Shown in pieces: positions 17,288-26,359 of a stretch of 42,693 nucleotides of DNA. The translations under genes and the position numbers were made by a program. Below the pieces are notes generated by a model that was given only the letters and a program-made list of their open reading frames with translations, ran no database searches and was not told the DNA's origin. The stretch spans positions 8,423 through 51,115 of the forward strand of contig WSXX01000040.1 in assembly GCA_009773515.1 (NCBI GenBank), in the 5' to 3' direction. Each line of letters starts with the position of its first letter. Positions within the stretch are counted from its first letter, which is position 1. This DNA is from Bacteroidota bacterium. GTDB taxonomy: Bacteria; Bacteroidota; Bacteroidia; Bacteroidales; Lentimicrobiaceae.

Positions 17288-18394
17288 ATGGAAAGCACAT
17301 ATAAAATCTGCATAATATCACCTTCTCTACAGATGGGAGGTATAGAGCGTGCATTAAGTACTTTAGCAAACTATTTTATCTCCAACGGCAAAGAAGTACA
17401 TTTTTTAACATTTTTCCCATTTGAACCTTTTTTCACACTTGATAAAAGAATTCATTTTTATTCACCGCCTTATTCATTTTCTCATACTGGGCGAAATGCT
17501 TTGCAAACTTCATTATACTATGTTAAAATGCTATCGCCCTTAAATGGGTATATAAGAAAGGAAATCCGTCAAATCCGTCCTGATGTAATACTTTGCTTTG
17601 GCGATTGGTTTCCACATGCTATAATGCTGCAATTAAAAGGGTTGAAAATTCCTTTTTACTATTGCAACAGGTCCAATCCTTTAATCAAATACAACTGGAA
17701 GGAAGAATTAATACGAAAAGTTGCTTATCGTTTTGCACCACCTGCAGGTATAATTGCTCAAACATCTGCTGCCGCCGAGAGGAAGAAAAGAATATTGGGT
17801 AATAAGATTCCGATAAAAATCATCCCGAATCCTGTTTTAAAGTTGGAGCATTATCCGATCGAAAAAGAAAACTGGATAGTATCAGTAGGCAGATTACATA
17901 TAGAAAAAGGATTTGTTCGACTTATGGAAGCATTTGCTCAGATAAATGCACCAGAATGGAAATTGGTTTTAGCAGGAGAAGGTGTACACGCTAAAGAAAT
18001 TAAGCAAAAATCAGTTGATCTGGGTATTAGTAATAGAGTAGTATTTCTGGGGAAAGTCCTTAATATTTCAGAGTTATTATTTAAAAGCAAAATATTTGTT
18101 TTAGCTTCACATCGTGAGGGTTTCCCAAACGCATTGTGCGAAGGAATGGCAGCTGGCTTAGCCTGTATCAGCTTCGATATTGTGGCCGGTCCTAGCGACA
18201 TCATCGAAAATAATGTGAATGGATATCTTGTCGAGGATAAAGACATCAAAGGATTAGCTGAAAAAATGCAATACCTCATTGAGCATCCTGAAACGATGGC
18301 CAGATTCGGATTTGAAGCAAAAAAAATAACGGAACATCTATCGATAAATAAAATCGGGGATATGTTTCTTAACTTTATACTTAAACAGAATTAA
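17288..18394 (+). CDS. Family 4 glycosyltransferase (PglH/PglJ-like)
   Basis: 368 aa with a GT-B fold. The N-terminus has CIISPSLQMGGIERALSTL, the acceptor-side GG loop typical of GalNAc transferases. The C-terminal half has VSVGRLHIEKGFVRLMEAF, LAGEGVHAKEI and ASHREGFPNALCEGMAAGLA, with the E-x7-E donor motif. The sequence style resembles the PglH/PglJ type that extends a diNAcBac-PP-lipid. That would agree with the PglC- and PglD-like genes downstream, but the substrate is not proven. Confidence 0.9.
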   Translation: MESTYKICIISPSLQMGGIERALSTLANYFISNGKEVHFLTFFPFEPFFTLDKRIHFYSPPYSFSHTGRNALQTSLYYVKMLSPLNGYIRKEIRQIRPDVILCFGDWFPHAIMLQLKGLKIPFYYCNRSNPLIKYNWKEELIRKVAYRFAPPAGIIAQTSAAAERKKRILGNKIPIKIIPNPVLKLEHYPIEKENWIVSVGRLHIEKGFVRLMEAFAQINAPEWKLVLAGEGVHAKEIKQKSVDLGISNRVVFLGKVLNISELLFKSKIFVLASHREGFPNALCEGMAAGLACISFDIVAGPSDIIENNVNGYLVEDKDIKGLAEKMQYLIEHPETMARFGFEAKKITEHLSINKIGDMFLNFILKQN

Positions 18395-18396
18395 GA

Positions 18397-19281
18397 ATGG
18401 AAAATCAACCATTGGTTTCGGTTATCATGCCCGTTTATAATGGGGCTAAGACAATTAAACTAGCTTTAAACTCATTAATAAATCAAGCTTATCAAAACTG
18501 GATTTGCATTATTGTCAATGATGGCTCAACAGATAATACAAAAGATATTTTAGATTCACTACAAGATAAACGATTCAGAGTTATTCATTTGAAAAAAAAT
18601 GTCGGACGAGGAGCTGCCCGTCAGGTCGCATTAGATCATACAGAAGGTGATTTCCTGGCTTATCTGGATGCAGATGATTTCTATCATACCGGGAAATTAC
18701 AAAAACAAGTTGAAATACTTTCTGAAAATAAAGCTATTTCATTGGTAGGATGCAGAATTTTCTGTTTTGATAGTAATTACAGCCCAATGTCTACGAGAGG
18801 GTCTGGCTTAAAACAGCCAATTCCGTTCAAATATGGTGACATTTTACGTTTGGTCATGCCTTCTGCAATGATTAGATTGCCGGATGCAAAGAAGTGTAAG
18901 TATAATTCACGATTGAATGCGGCTGAAGATGTTGATTATTTTTCAAGGTATTTGAATAATAAAGTGTATATAAATATTCCTGATATATTATTATACTATT
19001 CTGTTACAGAATCTACAACCTATAGAAAAATCTTAGAGTATACGGGATATGAAATTCTGAGAGGCTTTACGATGTTAGGCAGAAATAATTTGGCTGCTAT
19101 ACGTACGATTTTTTCTACGTCTGCAAAATGGCTTCTTTATGCCACAGCTATTCCGCTTACCGGAATTAATTTCTTTCTGAATCGTCGGGGAAAAATACCT
19201 GAAATGAATGAAATAGAATGTTTTGAAAAACAAAAACTTATGAACAAATTAATAAACGTCACAAATGAAAAGACACTTTAA
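18397..19281 (+). CDS. Family 2 glycosyltransferase
   Basis: 294 aa with a GT-A fold. Motifs are VSVIMPVYNGAKTIKLALNS, IIVNDGSTDNT and AYLDADDFYHTGKLQKQ, with a DADD metal site. A hydrophobic segment (ATAIPLTGINFFL) near the C-terminus may contact the membrane. It starts two bases after the previous stop and overlaps the next gene by 17 bases. It adds one residue to the repeat unit; donor unknown. Confidence 0.9.
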   Translation: MENQPLVSVIMPVYNGAKTIKLALNSLINQAYQNWICIIVNDGSTDNTKDILDSLQDKRFRVIHLKKNVGRGAARQVALDHTEGDFLAYLDADDFYHTGKLQKQVEILSENKAISLVGCRIFCFDSNYSPMSTRGSGLKQPIPFKYGDILRLVMPSAMIRLPDAKKCKYNSRLNAAEDVDYFSRYLNNKVYINIPDILLYYSVTESTTYRKILEYTGYEILRGFTMLGRNNLAAIRTIFSTSAKWLLYATAIPLTGINFFLNRRGKIPEMNEIECFEKQKLMNKLINVTNEKTL

Positions 19282-19828
19282 CAATGTAGTATCTGTTTTA
19301 TATACTCTTATCAAGTTTACGATATTGAAAGTTTTTCATTGGCGAACATTCAAATTTCATTATATCGAAAGGTTCTCTCCTAACACAGATATATATTTTT
19401 TAGGAAAGGGAACTATTACATTGGGTAGAAATGTTCGCGCACATTCACATGTAAAATTGCGTGTTGTTGGAAATGGTGTAATTATTATTGAAGATAATGC
19501 CAGCATGAATTATGGGTGCATGGTAACTTCAAGGGAGTATATATTTATAGGAAAAGGGGTAGAATTCGGTCCTAATGTTTTGATTTATGATCATGATCAT
19601 GATTTTAGAAATAGTGGTGGATTAAAAGCCAATAAATATAAATCAGCGCCAATAGAAATAGGAAGCAACACCTGGATTGGGGCGAATACGATAATTTTAA
19701 AAGGAACAAAAATTGGCTCTAATTGTGTAGTTGGTGCTGGTTGCGTTATAAGTGGGGAATTTCCTGACAACACGCTGATTGTTCAAAAAAGAACAACAAC
19801 CACTAAACAAATAAGCTTAGACAACTAA
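19265..19828 (+). CDS. Hexapeptide-repeat acyltransferase (maltose/galactoside O-acetyltransferase-like)
   Basis: 187 aa. An N-terminal hydrophobic stretch (YTLIKFTILKVF) is followed by left-handed beta-helix repeats: FGPNVLIYDHDHDF with H110/H112 near the active site, ITLGRNVRAH, IEIGSNTWIGANTIILKG and SNCVVGAGCVISG. It matches the colanic-acid/maltose O-acetyltransferase type. It overlaps the GT2 gene by 17 bases. The role is probably O-acetylation of a repeat-unit sugar. Confidence 0.87.
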   Translation: MKRHFNNVVSVLYTLIKFTILKVFHWRTFKFHYIERFSPNTDIYFLGKGTITLGRNVRAHSHVKLRVVGNGVIIIEDNASMNYGCMVTSREYIFIGKGVEFGPNVLIYDHDHDFRNSGGLKANKYKSAPIEIGSNTWIGANTIILKGTKIGSNCVVGAGCVISGEFPDNTLIVQKRTTTTKQISLDN

Positions 19829-19849
19829 CTTATACTTTTTTTTAAAAAT

Positions 19850-20974
19850 ATGACTGGTATTAAAAGGGTTCTTTTCGTTGCTACAATCGACCAACATATC
19901 ATCCGTTTCCACCTGCCCTATTTAAAATGGTTTAAGGAGCAGGGGTTTGAAGTTCATGTGGCATCAAAAGGTGAATTTCAAATAGCTTTTTGTGACAAGA
20001 AATTTAATTTACCGATAGAGCGCTCTCCATTCAGTACAAAGAACTTACGTGCTGTTAAGGCTTTAAAAGAAATAATTGATGTAAATAAGTATTCAATTGT
20101 GCATTGTCATACGCCTATGGGCAGTGTGGTAACAAGACTCGCAGCAAGGGGATCAAGAAAATCTGGTACCAAAGTGCTTTATACTGCGCATGGGTTTCAT
20201 TTTTTCAAGGGAGCGCCGCTAAAAAACTGGCTACTTTATTATCCCATCGAAAAGTTACTTGCGAAATATACCGATGCCATTATTACCATTAATACCGAAG
20301 ATTTCGAACTTTTAAAGAGCAGGAAATTTAAATCTAAAGAATTCTTTAGAATCAATGGAATTGGAGTTGATAATTCAAAATTCAAAAGAATATCGGAAGA
20401 AGAAAAAATAACATTAAGAAAATCAAAAGGATATAATGAAGATGATTTTATTTTAATTTATCCTGCAGAGTTTATTCATCGCAAAAACCATAAGTTTATT
20501 CTGGACTCAGTTGTGCAGATCTCATCAAAAATACCACAATTGAAAATTATATTTGCAGGTAGGGGTGAACTTTTAGAAGAAATGAAAAAGTATACAAAAG
20601 ATATTAATCTTGGAAAATTCGTTGATATTCTGGGTTTCCGGACTGATATAACTGAACTGATTCAACTTTCAGATATTGGTATTTCTTCAAGTAAGCATGA
20701 AGGTTTGCCAATAAATTTAGTCGAAGAAATGTTTTGTGGCCTTCCCCTTGTGGCTGCAAAGGAAAGAGGCAATAAAGATTTGATAGAAAACGGGGTAAAT
20801 GGTTTTCTGTTTGCGCAAAATAATCACACGCAATTTGCAGATTATATTGTCAAGCTATACAAAAACAAAGTAATGAGAATTGATTTCGGTGAACATGCTT
20901 TCCAAAAAGCACAAAAATTCTCTTTAGAGAACTCATTAAAATCTATGGCAGATATTTATAAGCAATTCGTTTAA
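19850..20974 (+). CDS. Family 4 glycosyltransferase (EpsD/PglA-like)
   Basis: 374 aa with a GT-B fold. N-terminal RVLFVATIDQHIIRFHLPYL and IVHCHTPMGSVVTRLAAR are typical of the group acting on the first or second sugar of the lipid-linked unit (EpsD, PglA). C-terminal motifs are YPAEFIHRKNHKFIL, FAGRGELLEEM and SSKHEGLPINLVEEMFCGLPLV. It stands immediately before the initiating transferase, the usual place for the second-sugar enzyme. Linkage is not deducible. Confidence 0.9.
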   Translation: MTGIKRVLFVATIDQHIIRFHLPYLKWFKEQGFEVHVASKGEFQIAFCDKKFNLPIERSPFSTKNLRAVKALKEIIDVNKYSIVHCHTPMGSVVTRLAARGSRKSGTKVLYTAHGFHFFKGAPLKNWLLYYPIEKLLAKYTDAIITINTEDFELLKSRKFKSKEFFRINGIGVDNSKFKRISEEEKITLRKSKGYNEDDFILIYPAEFIHRKNHKFILDSVVQISSKIPQLKIIFAGRGELLEEMKKYTKDINLGKFVDILGFRTDITELIQLSDIGISSSKHEGLPINLVEEMFCGLPLVAAKERGNKDLIENGVNGFLFAQNNHTQFADYIVKLYKNKVMRIDFGEHAFQKAQKFSLENSLKSMADIYKQFV

Positions 20975-20980
20975 GTAAAC

Positions 20981-21595
20981 ATGTATAACTATTTGTTTAA
21001 AAGAATAATTGATTTATTGCTAGGGCTAATAGGCTTTATTCTGGCATTACCATTTTTTATCACTTTAACCATTCTTCTTGCTATTGCAAATAATGGTCAT
21101 GCATATTTCACACAGGAACGCCCCGGAAAAGATGATAAGATTTTTCGTCTGTTGAAATTCCGTACTATGAATAACAAGTGCGACGAAAAAGGCAAATTGT
21201 TATCTGATCGTGAAAGGTTAACTCGCATAGGTCGTTTTGTTCGTTCTACTTCTCTGGATGAACTACCTCAATTAGTTAACGTACTTAAAGGAGATATGAG
21301 TCTGATTGGCCCCCGTCCTCTCCTAATAAAATACCTTCCACTTTACACCAAAACACAAGCTCGAAGGCACGAAGTCCGCCCCGGAATTACCGGTTGGACA
21401 CAGGTAAACGGACGTAACTCACTAAGTTGGGAAAAGAAATTTGAACTGGATGTTTGGTATGTGGATAATCTTTCATTCAGGCTTGATATGAAGATTCTTT
21501 GGTTAACAATCATTAAAGTATTTAAAAGGGAAGGGATAAATGCCGCAGATGCAACCACTATGAACCCATTTACAGGAAATAATGGAAAATCTTAA
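20981..21595 (+). CDS. PglC-like initiating phosphoglycosyltransferase (bacterial sugar transferase)
   Basis: 204 aa, the small monotopic type. An N-terminal re-entrant helix (IIDLLLGLIGFILALPFFITL) precedes FTQERPGKDDKIFRLLKFRT, the catalytic Asp-Glu dyad D93/E94 in TSLDELPQL, KGDMSLIGPRPLL and RPGITGWTQVNGRN. It transfers a sugar-1-phosphate, probably diNAcBac or a related amino-sugar given the PglD-like partner, to undecaprenyl phosphate at the inner membrane and so starts repeat-unit synthesis. It is six bases from the GT4 gene and overlaps the next gene by 14 bases. A second initiating enzyme is encoded at 37714. Confidence 0.92.
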   Translation: MYNYLFKRIIDLLLGLIGFILALPFFITLTILLAIANNGHAYFTQERPGKDDKIFRLLKFRTMNNKCDEKGKLLSDRERLTRIGRFVRSTSLDELPQLVNVLKGDMSLIGPRPLLIKYLPLYTKTQARRHEVRPGITGWTQVNGRNSLSWEKKFELDVWYVDNLSFRLDMKILWLTIIKVFKREGINAADATTMNPFTGNNGKS

Positions 21596-22232
21596 AGAAA
21601 TTGCCATCTATGGCGCCGGTGGTTTTGGCCGGGAGGTCGCTTGCCTGCTCAATCAGATTAATGACGTTAGCCCACAATGGAACCTTATTGGTTTTTTTGA
21701 TGATGGTGTTTCTAAAGGAACAGAATGCAGGTATGGCAAGGTTTTGGGAGACCGGGAAGCATTAAATGCCTACCCCCGGCCACTCAGCCTTGTTATTGCT
21801 ATAGCAACTCCAAGGCACATAAAAGAGGTATCCGAATCTGTCACAAACCCTTTAATTGACTTCCCAAACATCGTTGCACCCAACGTTAATATTTTTGATA
21901 AAAACGCGTTTACCATAGGAAAGGGTAATCTTATCTTTTTTGGTTGCAGATTAAGCTGTGATACAAATATCGGTAATTTTAATCTTTTCAATGGTGCAGT
22001 ATCACTCGGTCATGATGTGACAATTGGAAGTTTCAACGTTCTGCAGCCTTCAGTGCGCATTTCAGGCGACTGCATCGTTGGCAATGAAAACTTCTTTGGT
22101 GTTCAATCTCTTGTATTACAAGGTCTGAAAGTTGGTAATAATACACGAATTGGAGTTGGCTCCGTTGTGATGCGTAATACGAAAGATAATAATTTGTACT
22201 TTGGCAATCCGGCAAAGATGGTGAAGATATAA
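21582..22232 (+). CDS. PglD/NeuD-like sugar acetyltransferase
   Basis: 216 aa. The N-terminal nucleotide-sugar-binding domain begins IAIYGAGGFGREVACLL (8-24). The C-terminal left-handed beta-helix contains GAVSLGHDVTIGSFNVLQP, with H144 as the likely general base. PglD-type enzymes N-acetylate UDP-4-amino-sugars; NeuD-type ones O-acetylate sialic acid. The 14-base overlap with the PglC-like gene favours the PglD reading. A matching UDP-GlcNAc 4,6-dehydratase (PglF) is missing from the window, while an aminotransferase of suitable type is at 7009. Confidence 0.87.
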   Translation: MENLKEIAIYGAGGFGREVACLLNQINDVSPQWNLIGFFDDGVSKGTECRYGKVLGDREALNAYPRPLSLVIAIATPRHIKEVSESVTNPLIDFPNIVAPNVNIFDKNAFTIGKGNLIFFGCRLSCDTNIGNFNLFNGAVSLGHDVTIGSFNVLQPSVRISGDCIVGNENFFGVQSLVLQGLKVGNNTRIGVGSVVMRNTKDNNLYFGNPAKMVKI

Positions 22233-22319
22233 GATAGAAATTTTATAATTTCCGTTTCACTTGTCGTCTGATCCAGGTAAATAAAAACACCAGTAATCTG
22301 CATTTTTTAATTTGAAAAT

Positions 22320-23381
22320 ATGGCACTACTACACACGCGAAATATTGAAATCAGAGGAATTTCAGCCTGCGTTCCATCGCATATAGAAGATAATAAAAAA
22401 TCACACCTCTTAAATACTGCTGAAGAGGTTGCAAAATTCATTGATACCACTGGCATTGAATTCAGGCATACTGTAAATGGCCGTGATATTTGCACCTCTG
22501 ATTTAAGTTATGAAGCTGCAAGAAAATTAATGGCCGAGCTTAATTGGCAACCAGCTGAAATTGATTGCCTTATTTTTGTAAGCCAAACACCCGATTACAT
22601 TCTTCCTGCAACAGCCTGCATTTTACAGGAACGTCTTGGTCTTCCAATGGACTGTTATGCAATGGATATTTCATTGGGTTGCACTGGCTGGGTTTATGGT
22701 CTTTCGGCCATTTCTGCATTGCTTTCATCGGGCTCTATGAAAAAAGGACTTTTATTGGTTGGTGATACAACTACAATAACAAAGTCAAGGAGAGATAAAA
22801 GCACATTCCCATTGTTTGGAGATGCTGGCACTGCCACAGCAATTGAATACCAAGAGGGTGCAGACGGCATAAAATTTCATCTTGGAACAGATGGCAGGGG
22901 ATACGATGCCATAATGATCCCTGATGGTGGCTTCAGAAACTTTGTTACCCCGGAGTCATTTAAAGAAGAAGAAGTTGAACCTGGCATTTTTCGCAATCGA
23001 CTTCAAAGCATACTCAATGGTCCTTCTGTATTTACATTCGGTATTACCAAAGCACCACGCAGTGTAAATGCATTGTTGGAATTCAGTAATTTAAGCAAAG
23101 AAGAAATTGATTACTTTGTATTTCATCAGGCAAACCTGATAATGAATGAAAAAATAAGGACAAAACTTAAGATTGAGCATGAAAAGGTTCCTTATTCACT
23201 TGATGAATATGGAAACACATCATCAGCATCTATCCCATTAACAATTGTATCTCGTTTACAAAGTGAACTTGCCGGAAATAAAAAACAGTTGTTGGCTTGT
23301 TCATTTGGCGTAGGTTTGTCATGGGCATCGGCTTCTTTCAATACTGAAAATCTGGTATTACCTCCAGTTATTGTGATTTGA
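22320..23381 (+). CDS. 3-oxoacyl-ACP synthase III (KAS III), copy 1
   Basis: 353 aa. Catalytic triad Cys121 (ISLGCTGWVYGL), His269 (FVFHQAN) and Asn299 (YGNTSSASIP), plus FGDAGTATAIE. KAS III condenses an acyl-CoA with malonyl-ACP. It differs from housekeeping FabH by its location and by a paralogue two genes later, so a dedicated role in making an acyl decoration is likely. An 87-base gap separates it from the sugar genes, with no convincing promoter box visible. Confident on fold and activity type; acyl chain unknown. Confidence 0.9.
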   Translation: MALLHTRNIEIRGISACVPSHIEDNKKSHLLNTAEEVAKFIDTTGIEFRHTVNGRDICTSDLSYEAARKLMAELNWQPAEIDCLIFVSQTPDYILPATACILQERLGLPMDCYAMDISLGCTGWVYGLSAISALLSSGSMKKGLLLVGDTTTITKSRRDKSTFPLFGDAGTATAIEYQEGADGIKFHLGTDGRGYDAIMIPDGGFRNFVTPESFKEEEVEPGIFRNRLQSILNGPSVFTFGITKAPRSVNALLEFSNLSKEEIDYFVFHQANLIMNEKIRTKLKIEHEKVPYSLDEYGNTSSASIPLTIVSRLQSELAGNKKQLLACSFGVGLSWASASFNTENLVLPPVIVI

Positions 23382-23525
23382 TTTCGGCAAAACCTTTAAT
23401 TCCTTATAAATCTTAGCTTAAAACAGGCTAATCCCTCAATTCTTTTTTAGTACATTTTGTTAATTTTAGTGACCACAAAACGAAATTGACAAAGTACAAT
23501 TTAACGCAACCTAACCTACACAAAA
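23382..23525. other. 144-bp spacer inside the acyl module
   Basis: AT-rich spacer before the acyl carrier protein gene. A TACATTTTG stretch (about 23451-23459) is close to, but one base longer than, a TAnnTTTG -7 box, so a weak internal promoter for the ACP is possible. No hairpin-plus-T terminator and no repeat family from the flanks is seen. Confidence 0.4.
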
Positions 23526-23753
23526 ATGAACGCAAAATTTATTGAATTATTCAAGGAAACACTTGAAATAGAAGAAGACATTGTGAATACTGAAACAAAA
23601 TTCCGTGAATTGGAGCAATGGGATTCATTGGCATTCCTGTCAGTAATTGCAATGATCGACGAAGAATACGATATCGTTATTGAAGGCAATGACTTCAAGA
23701 AACTGGTGACAGTAAATGATTTGATTGAAGAAATCGGGAAACGCAAAGCATAG
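23526..23753 (+). CDS. Acyl carrier protein
   Basis: 75 aa and acidic. The phosphopantetheine site is Ser34 in QWDSLAFLSV. This DSLA form, instead of the DSL(D/E) of fatty-acid ACPs, is typical of specialised carriers in secondary pathways. Four helices are readable (NAKFIELFKETL, SLAFLSVIAMIDEEY, NDFKKL, VNDLIEEIGKR). It lies between two KAS III genes, which makes it the probable tether for the acyl group built by them and the reductase at 24946. Confidence 0.92.
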   Translation: MNAKFIELFKETLEIEEDIVNTETKFRELEQWDSLAFLSVIAMIDEEYDIVIEGNDFKKLVTVNDLIEEIGKRKA

Positions 23754-23878
23754 TTTCCATTGAAATTAAGCTTTGCAAGCCGGGTTTCAAGCATTTCACT
23801 GCAATTCTTATGTGCCGGTTGTTGATGCGTTGTCTTCAATAATCGGTTTTTTTCTTTAACAGTTAAATTGACCAACAT

Positions 23879-24934
23879 ATGGCATATCTGAATTATACAA
23901 ACGTTGGCATCAGAGGCCTGGCAGCAGCTGTGCCTGTCAAAGTAATCAAAAATTATGAATATACCCGTTATTTCCCGGCCGAAGATGTTAAACAGGTGGT
24001 AGATAAGATTGGTATAATCGAGCGTCGGTTCACAGATGATAAAACCTGCTCAAGTGATCTTTGTTATGCTGCAGCAGAGAAGTTACTTAGCGATTTATCA
24101 GTGCCACGCGACGAAATAGATTTATTGATTTTTGTATCACAGACACCTGATTACCGCATGCCGGCTACCTCCATTCTTCTTCAGGAGCGTTTGAAACTTG
24201 GCCATCAGACCATTGCATTTGACATAAACCTTGGATGCTCAGGTTTTATCTATGGCATGTCAGTTATTTATGCAATGATGGAGCGTAGTGGTTTACGAAG
24301 AGCCTTGCTGCTCGATGGTGAAACAAGGTCAAAAGTTTACTCACCAAAAGACAGAAAAACAGCATTTATTTTTGGCGATGCAGGAGTAGCTGCATTAATT
24401 GAAAGGGATGATTCATTTGGTCAGAGTTTTTTCTCTATGAACTCGGATGGTTCAAAAGAAAACCTGATTAAAATGGATGCAGGCGGTTATCGGAATATGA
24501 GCAGCCTAGAAACACTGAAAGAAAAAGTAGTTGATGAACACGGTAATATCCGCAGCGATGAACATGGCTACATGAATGGTGGTGATGTCTTTAATTTTGT
24601 AATTAAAGAAATTCCGTCTGATATTAAAAATATTATGCAATACGCTGGTGCTGATAATACAGCTATTGATTATTTTGTGTTTCATCAGGCCAATGATTTT
24701 ATCAACACATATCTGGCTAAAAAACTCAAACTTGATTTATCAAAGGTTCCATCAACTATAGCCAAATTTGGAAATACTTCCTCGGTTTCAATACCGCTAA
24801 CCATAGTATCTGAATTACAGGGCAAACTCGAAAGCAGGAAATTATTATTATCCGGTTTTGGAGTAGGCATGACCTGGGCAAGTGCTGTAATTAACACAGG
24901 AAATATGTTTATCAGTGATCTGGTAGAAATTTAA
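23879..24934 (+). CDS. 3-oxoacyl-ACP synthase III (KAS III), copy 2
   Basis: 351 aa and a paralogue of the protein at 22320. The triad is Cys120 (INLGCSGFIYGM), His269 (FVFHQAN) and Asn299 (FGNTSSVSIP), all present. The segment at 205-235 (SSLETLKEKVVDEHGNIRSD) is longer and more charged than in copy 1 and may shape substrate choice. A 125-base spacer separates it from the ACP; the reductase follows 11 bases later. Two intact copies suggest two condensation steps, different starter units or a heterodimer. Confidence 0.9.
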   Translation: MAYLNYTNVGIRGLAAAVPVKVIKNYEYTRYFPAEDVKQVVDKIGIIERRFTDDKTCSSDLCYAAAEKLLSDLSVPRDEIDLLIFVSQTPDYRMPATSILLQERLKLGHQTIAFDINLGCSGFIYGMSVIYAMMERSGLRRALLLDGETRSKVYSPKDRKTAFIFGDAGVAALIERDDSFGQSFFSMNSDGSKENLIKMDAGGYRNMSSLETLKEKVVDEHGNIRSDEHGYMNGGDVFNFVIKEIPSDIKNIMQYAGADNTAIDYFVFHQANDFINTYLAKKLKLDLSKVPSTIAKFGNTSSVSIPLTIVSELQGKLESRKLLLSGFGVGMTWASAVINTGNMFISDLVEI

Positions 24935-24945
24935 ATTTTAAAGAG

Positions 24946-25686
24946 ATGAATTACAACCCATTTATTCTTAATGGAAAAACAATCCTTGTTACAGGTGCAT
25001 CTTCTGGGATTGGAAAATCGACTGCAATAGAATGTTCAAAGCTAGGAGCAAAACTTATAATAACAGGTCGCAATGAGCAACGTTTAAAGGAGACTTTTGA
25101 ACTTTTAGTTGGCAATGACCACGCATTACTTTTAGCAGATATTTCGGAAGCCACCGGGATCGACCTTTTGTCAGATAATTTGCCGCAGCTAAATGGCGTA
25201 GTTCATTGCGCTGGTGTTTCTAAACGACTACCATTGAAATTTATTAAAGAAGAAAGTGTTTCTGAACTCCATAAGATTAATTTTATTGCGCCATTGATGT
25301 TAACACAAAAGTTGTACAAGAAGAAACTTTTATTACCGGAGTCTTCCCTTGTATATATATCTTCTGTCGCATCATCCTATGCCTCTATTGGTAGTATTAT
25401 GTATATGTCCTCAAAGGGCGCTCTAAATTCATTTGTAAAGGGCCTGGCATTTGAAGTTTCAACCATGAAAATCAGAGCGAATGCCATTCAGCCAGGGATG
25501 ATCCTTACCGAACTGTCACCAATTCTTTCAGATGATGATAAGTTAAAAGATTCAGAGCTTTATCCATTAGGCAGATATGGCAAACCAGAAGAAGTGGCAT
25601 GGGCTGCAATTTATCTGCTTTCAGATGCGTCCAAATGGGTAACGGGGTCAATACTGACGATAGATGGTGGCTTAACACTTCGTTAA
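24946..25686 (+). CDS. 3-oxoacyl-ACP reductase-like short-chain dehydrogenase (FabG family)
   Basis: 246 aa, the usual FabG size. NADPH-binding TGASSGIG (16-23), HCAG (87-90), catalytic Ser140, Tyr153 and Lys157 (YMSSKGAL), NAIQPGMILTEL, and a classical C-terminal VTGSILTIDGGLTLR. It would reduce the 3-oxoacyl-ACP made by the KAS III proteins to 3-hydroxyacyl-ACP. Its position 11 bases after KAS III copy 2 supports this. Another SDR reaction on a sugar is possible but less likely. Confidence 0.88.
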   Translation: MNYNPFILNGKTILVTGASSGIGKSTAIECSKLGAKLIITGRNEQRLKETFELLVGNDHALLLADISEATGIDLLSDNLPQLNGVVHCAGVSKRLPLKFIKEESVSELHKINFIAPLMLTQKLYKKKLLLPESSLVYISSVASSYASIGSIMYMSSKGALNSFVKGLAFEVSTMKIRANAIQPGMILTELSPILSDDDKLKDSELYPLGRYGKPEEVAWAAIYLLSDASKWVTGSILTIDGGLTLR

Positions 25687-25705
25687 GCTGAGTAGATAAA
25701 TTGCA

Positions 25706-26359
25706 ATGCAACATAAACCCACCTTTATCCTTTTTGAGAATGGTTTTCAAGTTTATGGGTTCACCAATAAAGTATTTACCTCTTCCACATGGGTCATAGA
25801 AAACCAGACTTCCAAAGAAGTGGTCGTAATAGATCCGGGAGATTCTGCAACAAATATTGTAAATCAGCTTCATTCAGCATCAACAGGTAAAATAAGTGCA
25901 ATTATTCTAACCCACGAACACTTTGATCACTGCAGCGGTGTAAATTACCTGTCTGAGCTATACCCCCTGAGTCTTATTGCCACGGATGATTGTCATAAAA
26001 ACATAGCCATTCCGGGCCGAAACCACTCGCTTTATTATGATGGGCTGGAAACTTTCAGCATAAAACATCCGGCACCGATTATCATTGAAAATGAAACCAG
26101 CATAAAAGCAGCCGGTATTTCGTTTACCTTTATACCAACTCCCGGCCATACACCCGGCAGTTTATGCATAATGGCTGGTAATGCAGTCTTTACAGGCGAT
26201 ACTTTTATGGAGAATACGCCAACACCGCTTAAATTTCACAACAGCAACAGACAGCTTTACAATAAATCGATTCAGCGCCTGAAAGAAGTGTTAAAACCCG
26301 GCACTGCAGTCTTTCCCGGCCATGGCGATGCATTTACTTATAAAGAAGGAATGATATGA
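25706..26359 (+). CDS. Metallo-beta-lactamase-fold hydrolase (glyoxalase II-like)
   Basis: 217 aa with the complete dinuclear metal site: THEHFDHCSG (H70, H72, D74, H75), PGHTPGSLC (H148), FTGDTF (D165) and FPGHGD (H206). Glyoxalase II-like members hydrolyse thioesters. Beside an ACP and two ketosynthases, a role as acyl-ACP or acyl-CoA thioesterase or proofreading hydrolase is attractive, but this is inference. It starts 20 bases after the reductase and overlaps the next gene by four bases. Confidence 0.85.
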   Translation: MQHKPTFILFENGFQVYGFTNKVFTSSTWVIENQTSKEVVVIDPGDSATNIVNQLHSASTGKISAIILTHEHFDHCSGVNYLSELYPLSLIATDDCHKNIAIPGRNHSLYYDGLETFSIKHPAPIIIENETSIKAAGISFTFIPTPGHTPGSLCIMAGNAVFTGDTFMENTPTPLKFHNSNRQLYNKSIQRLKEVLKPGTAVFPGHGDAFTYKEGMI

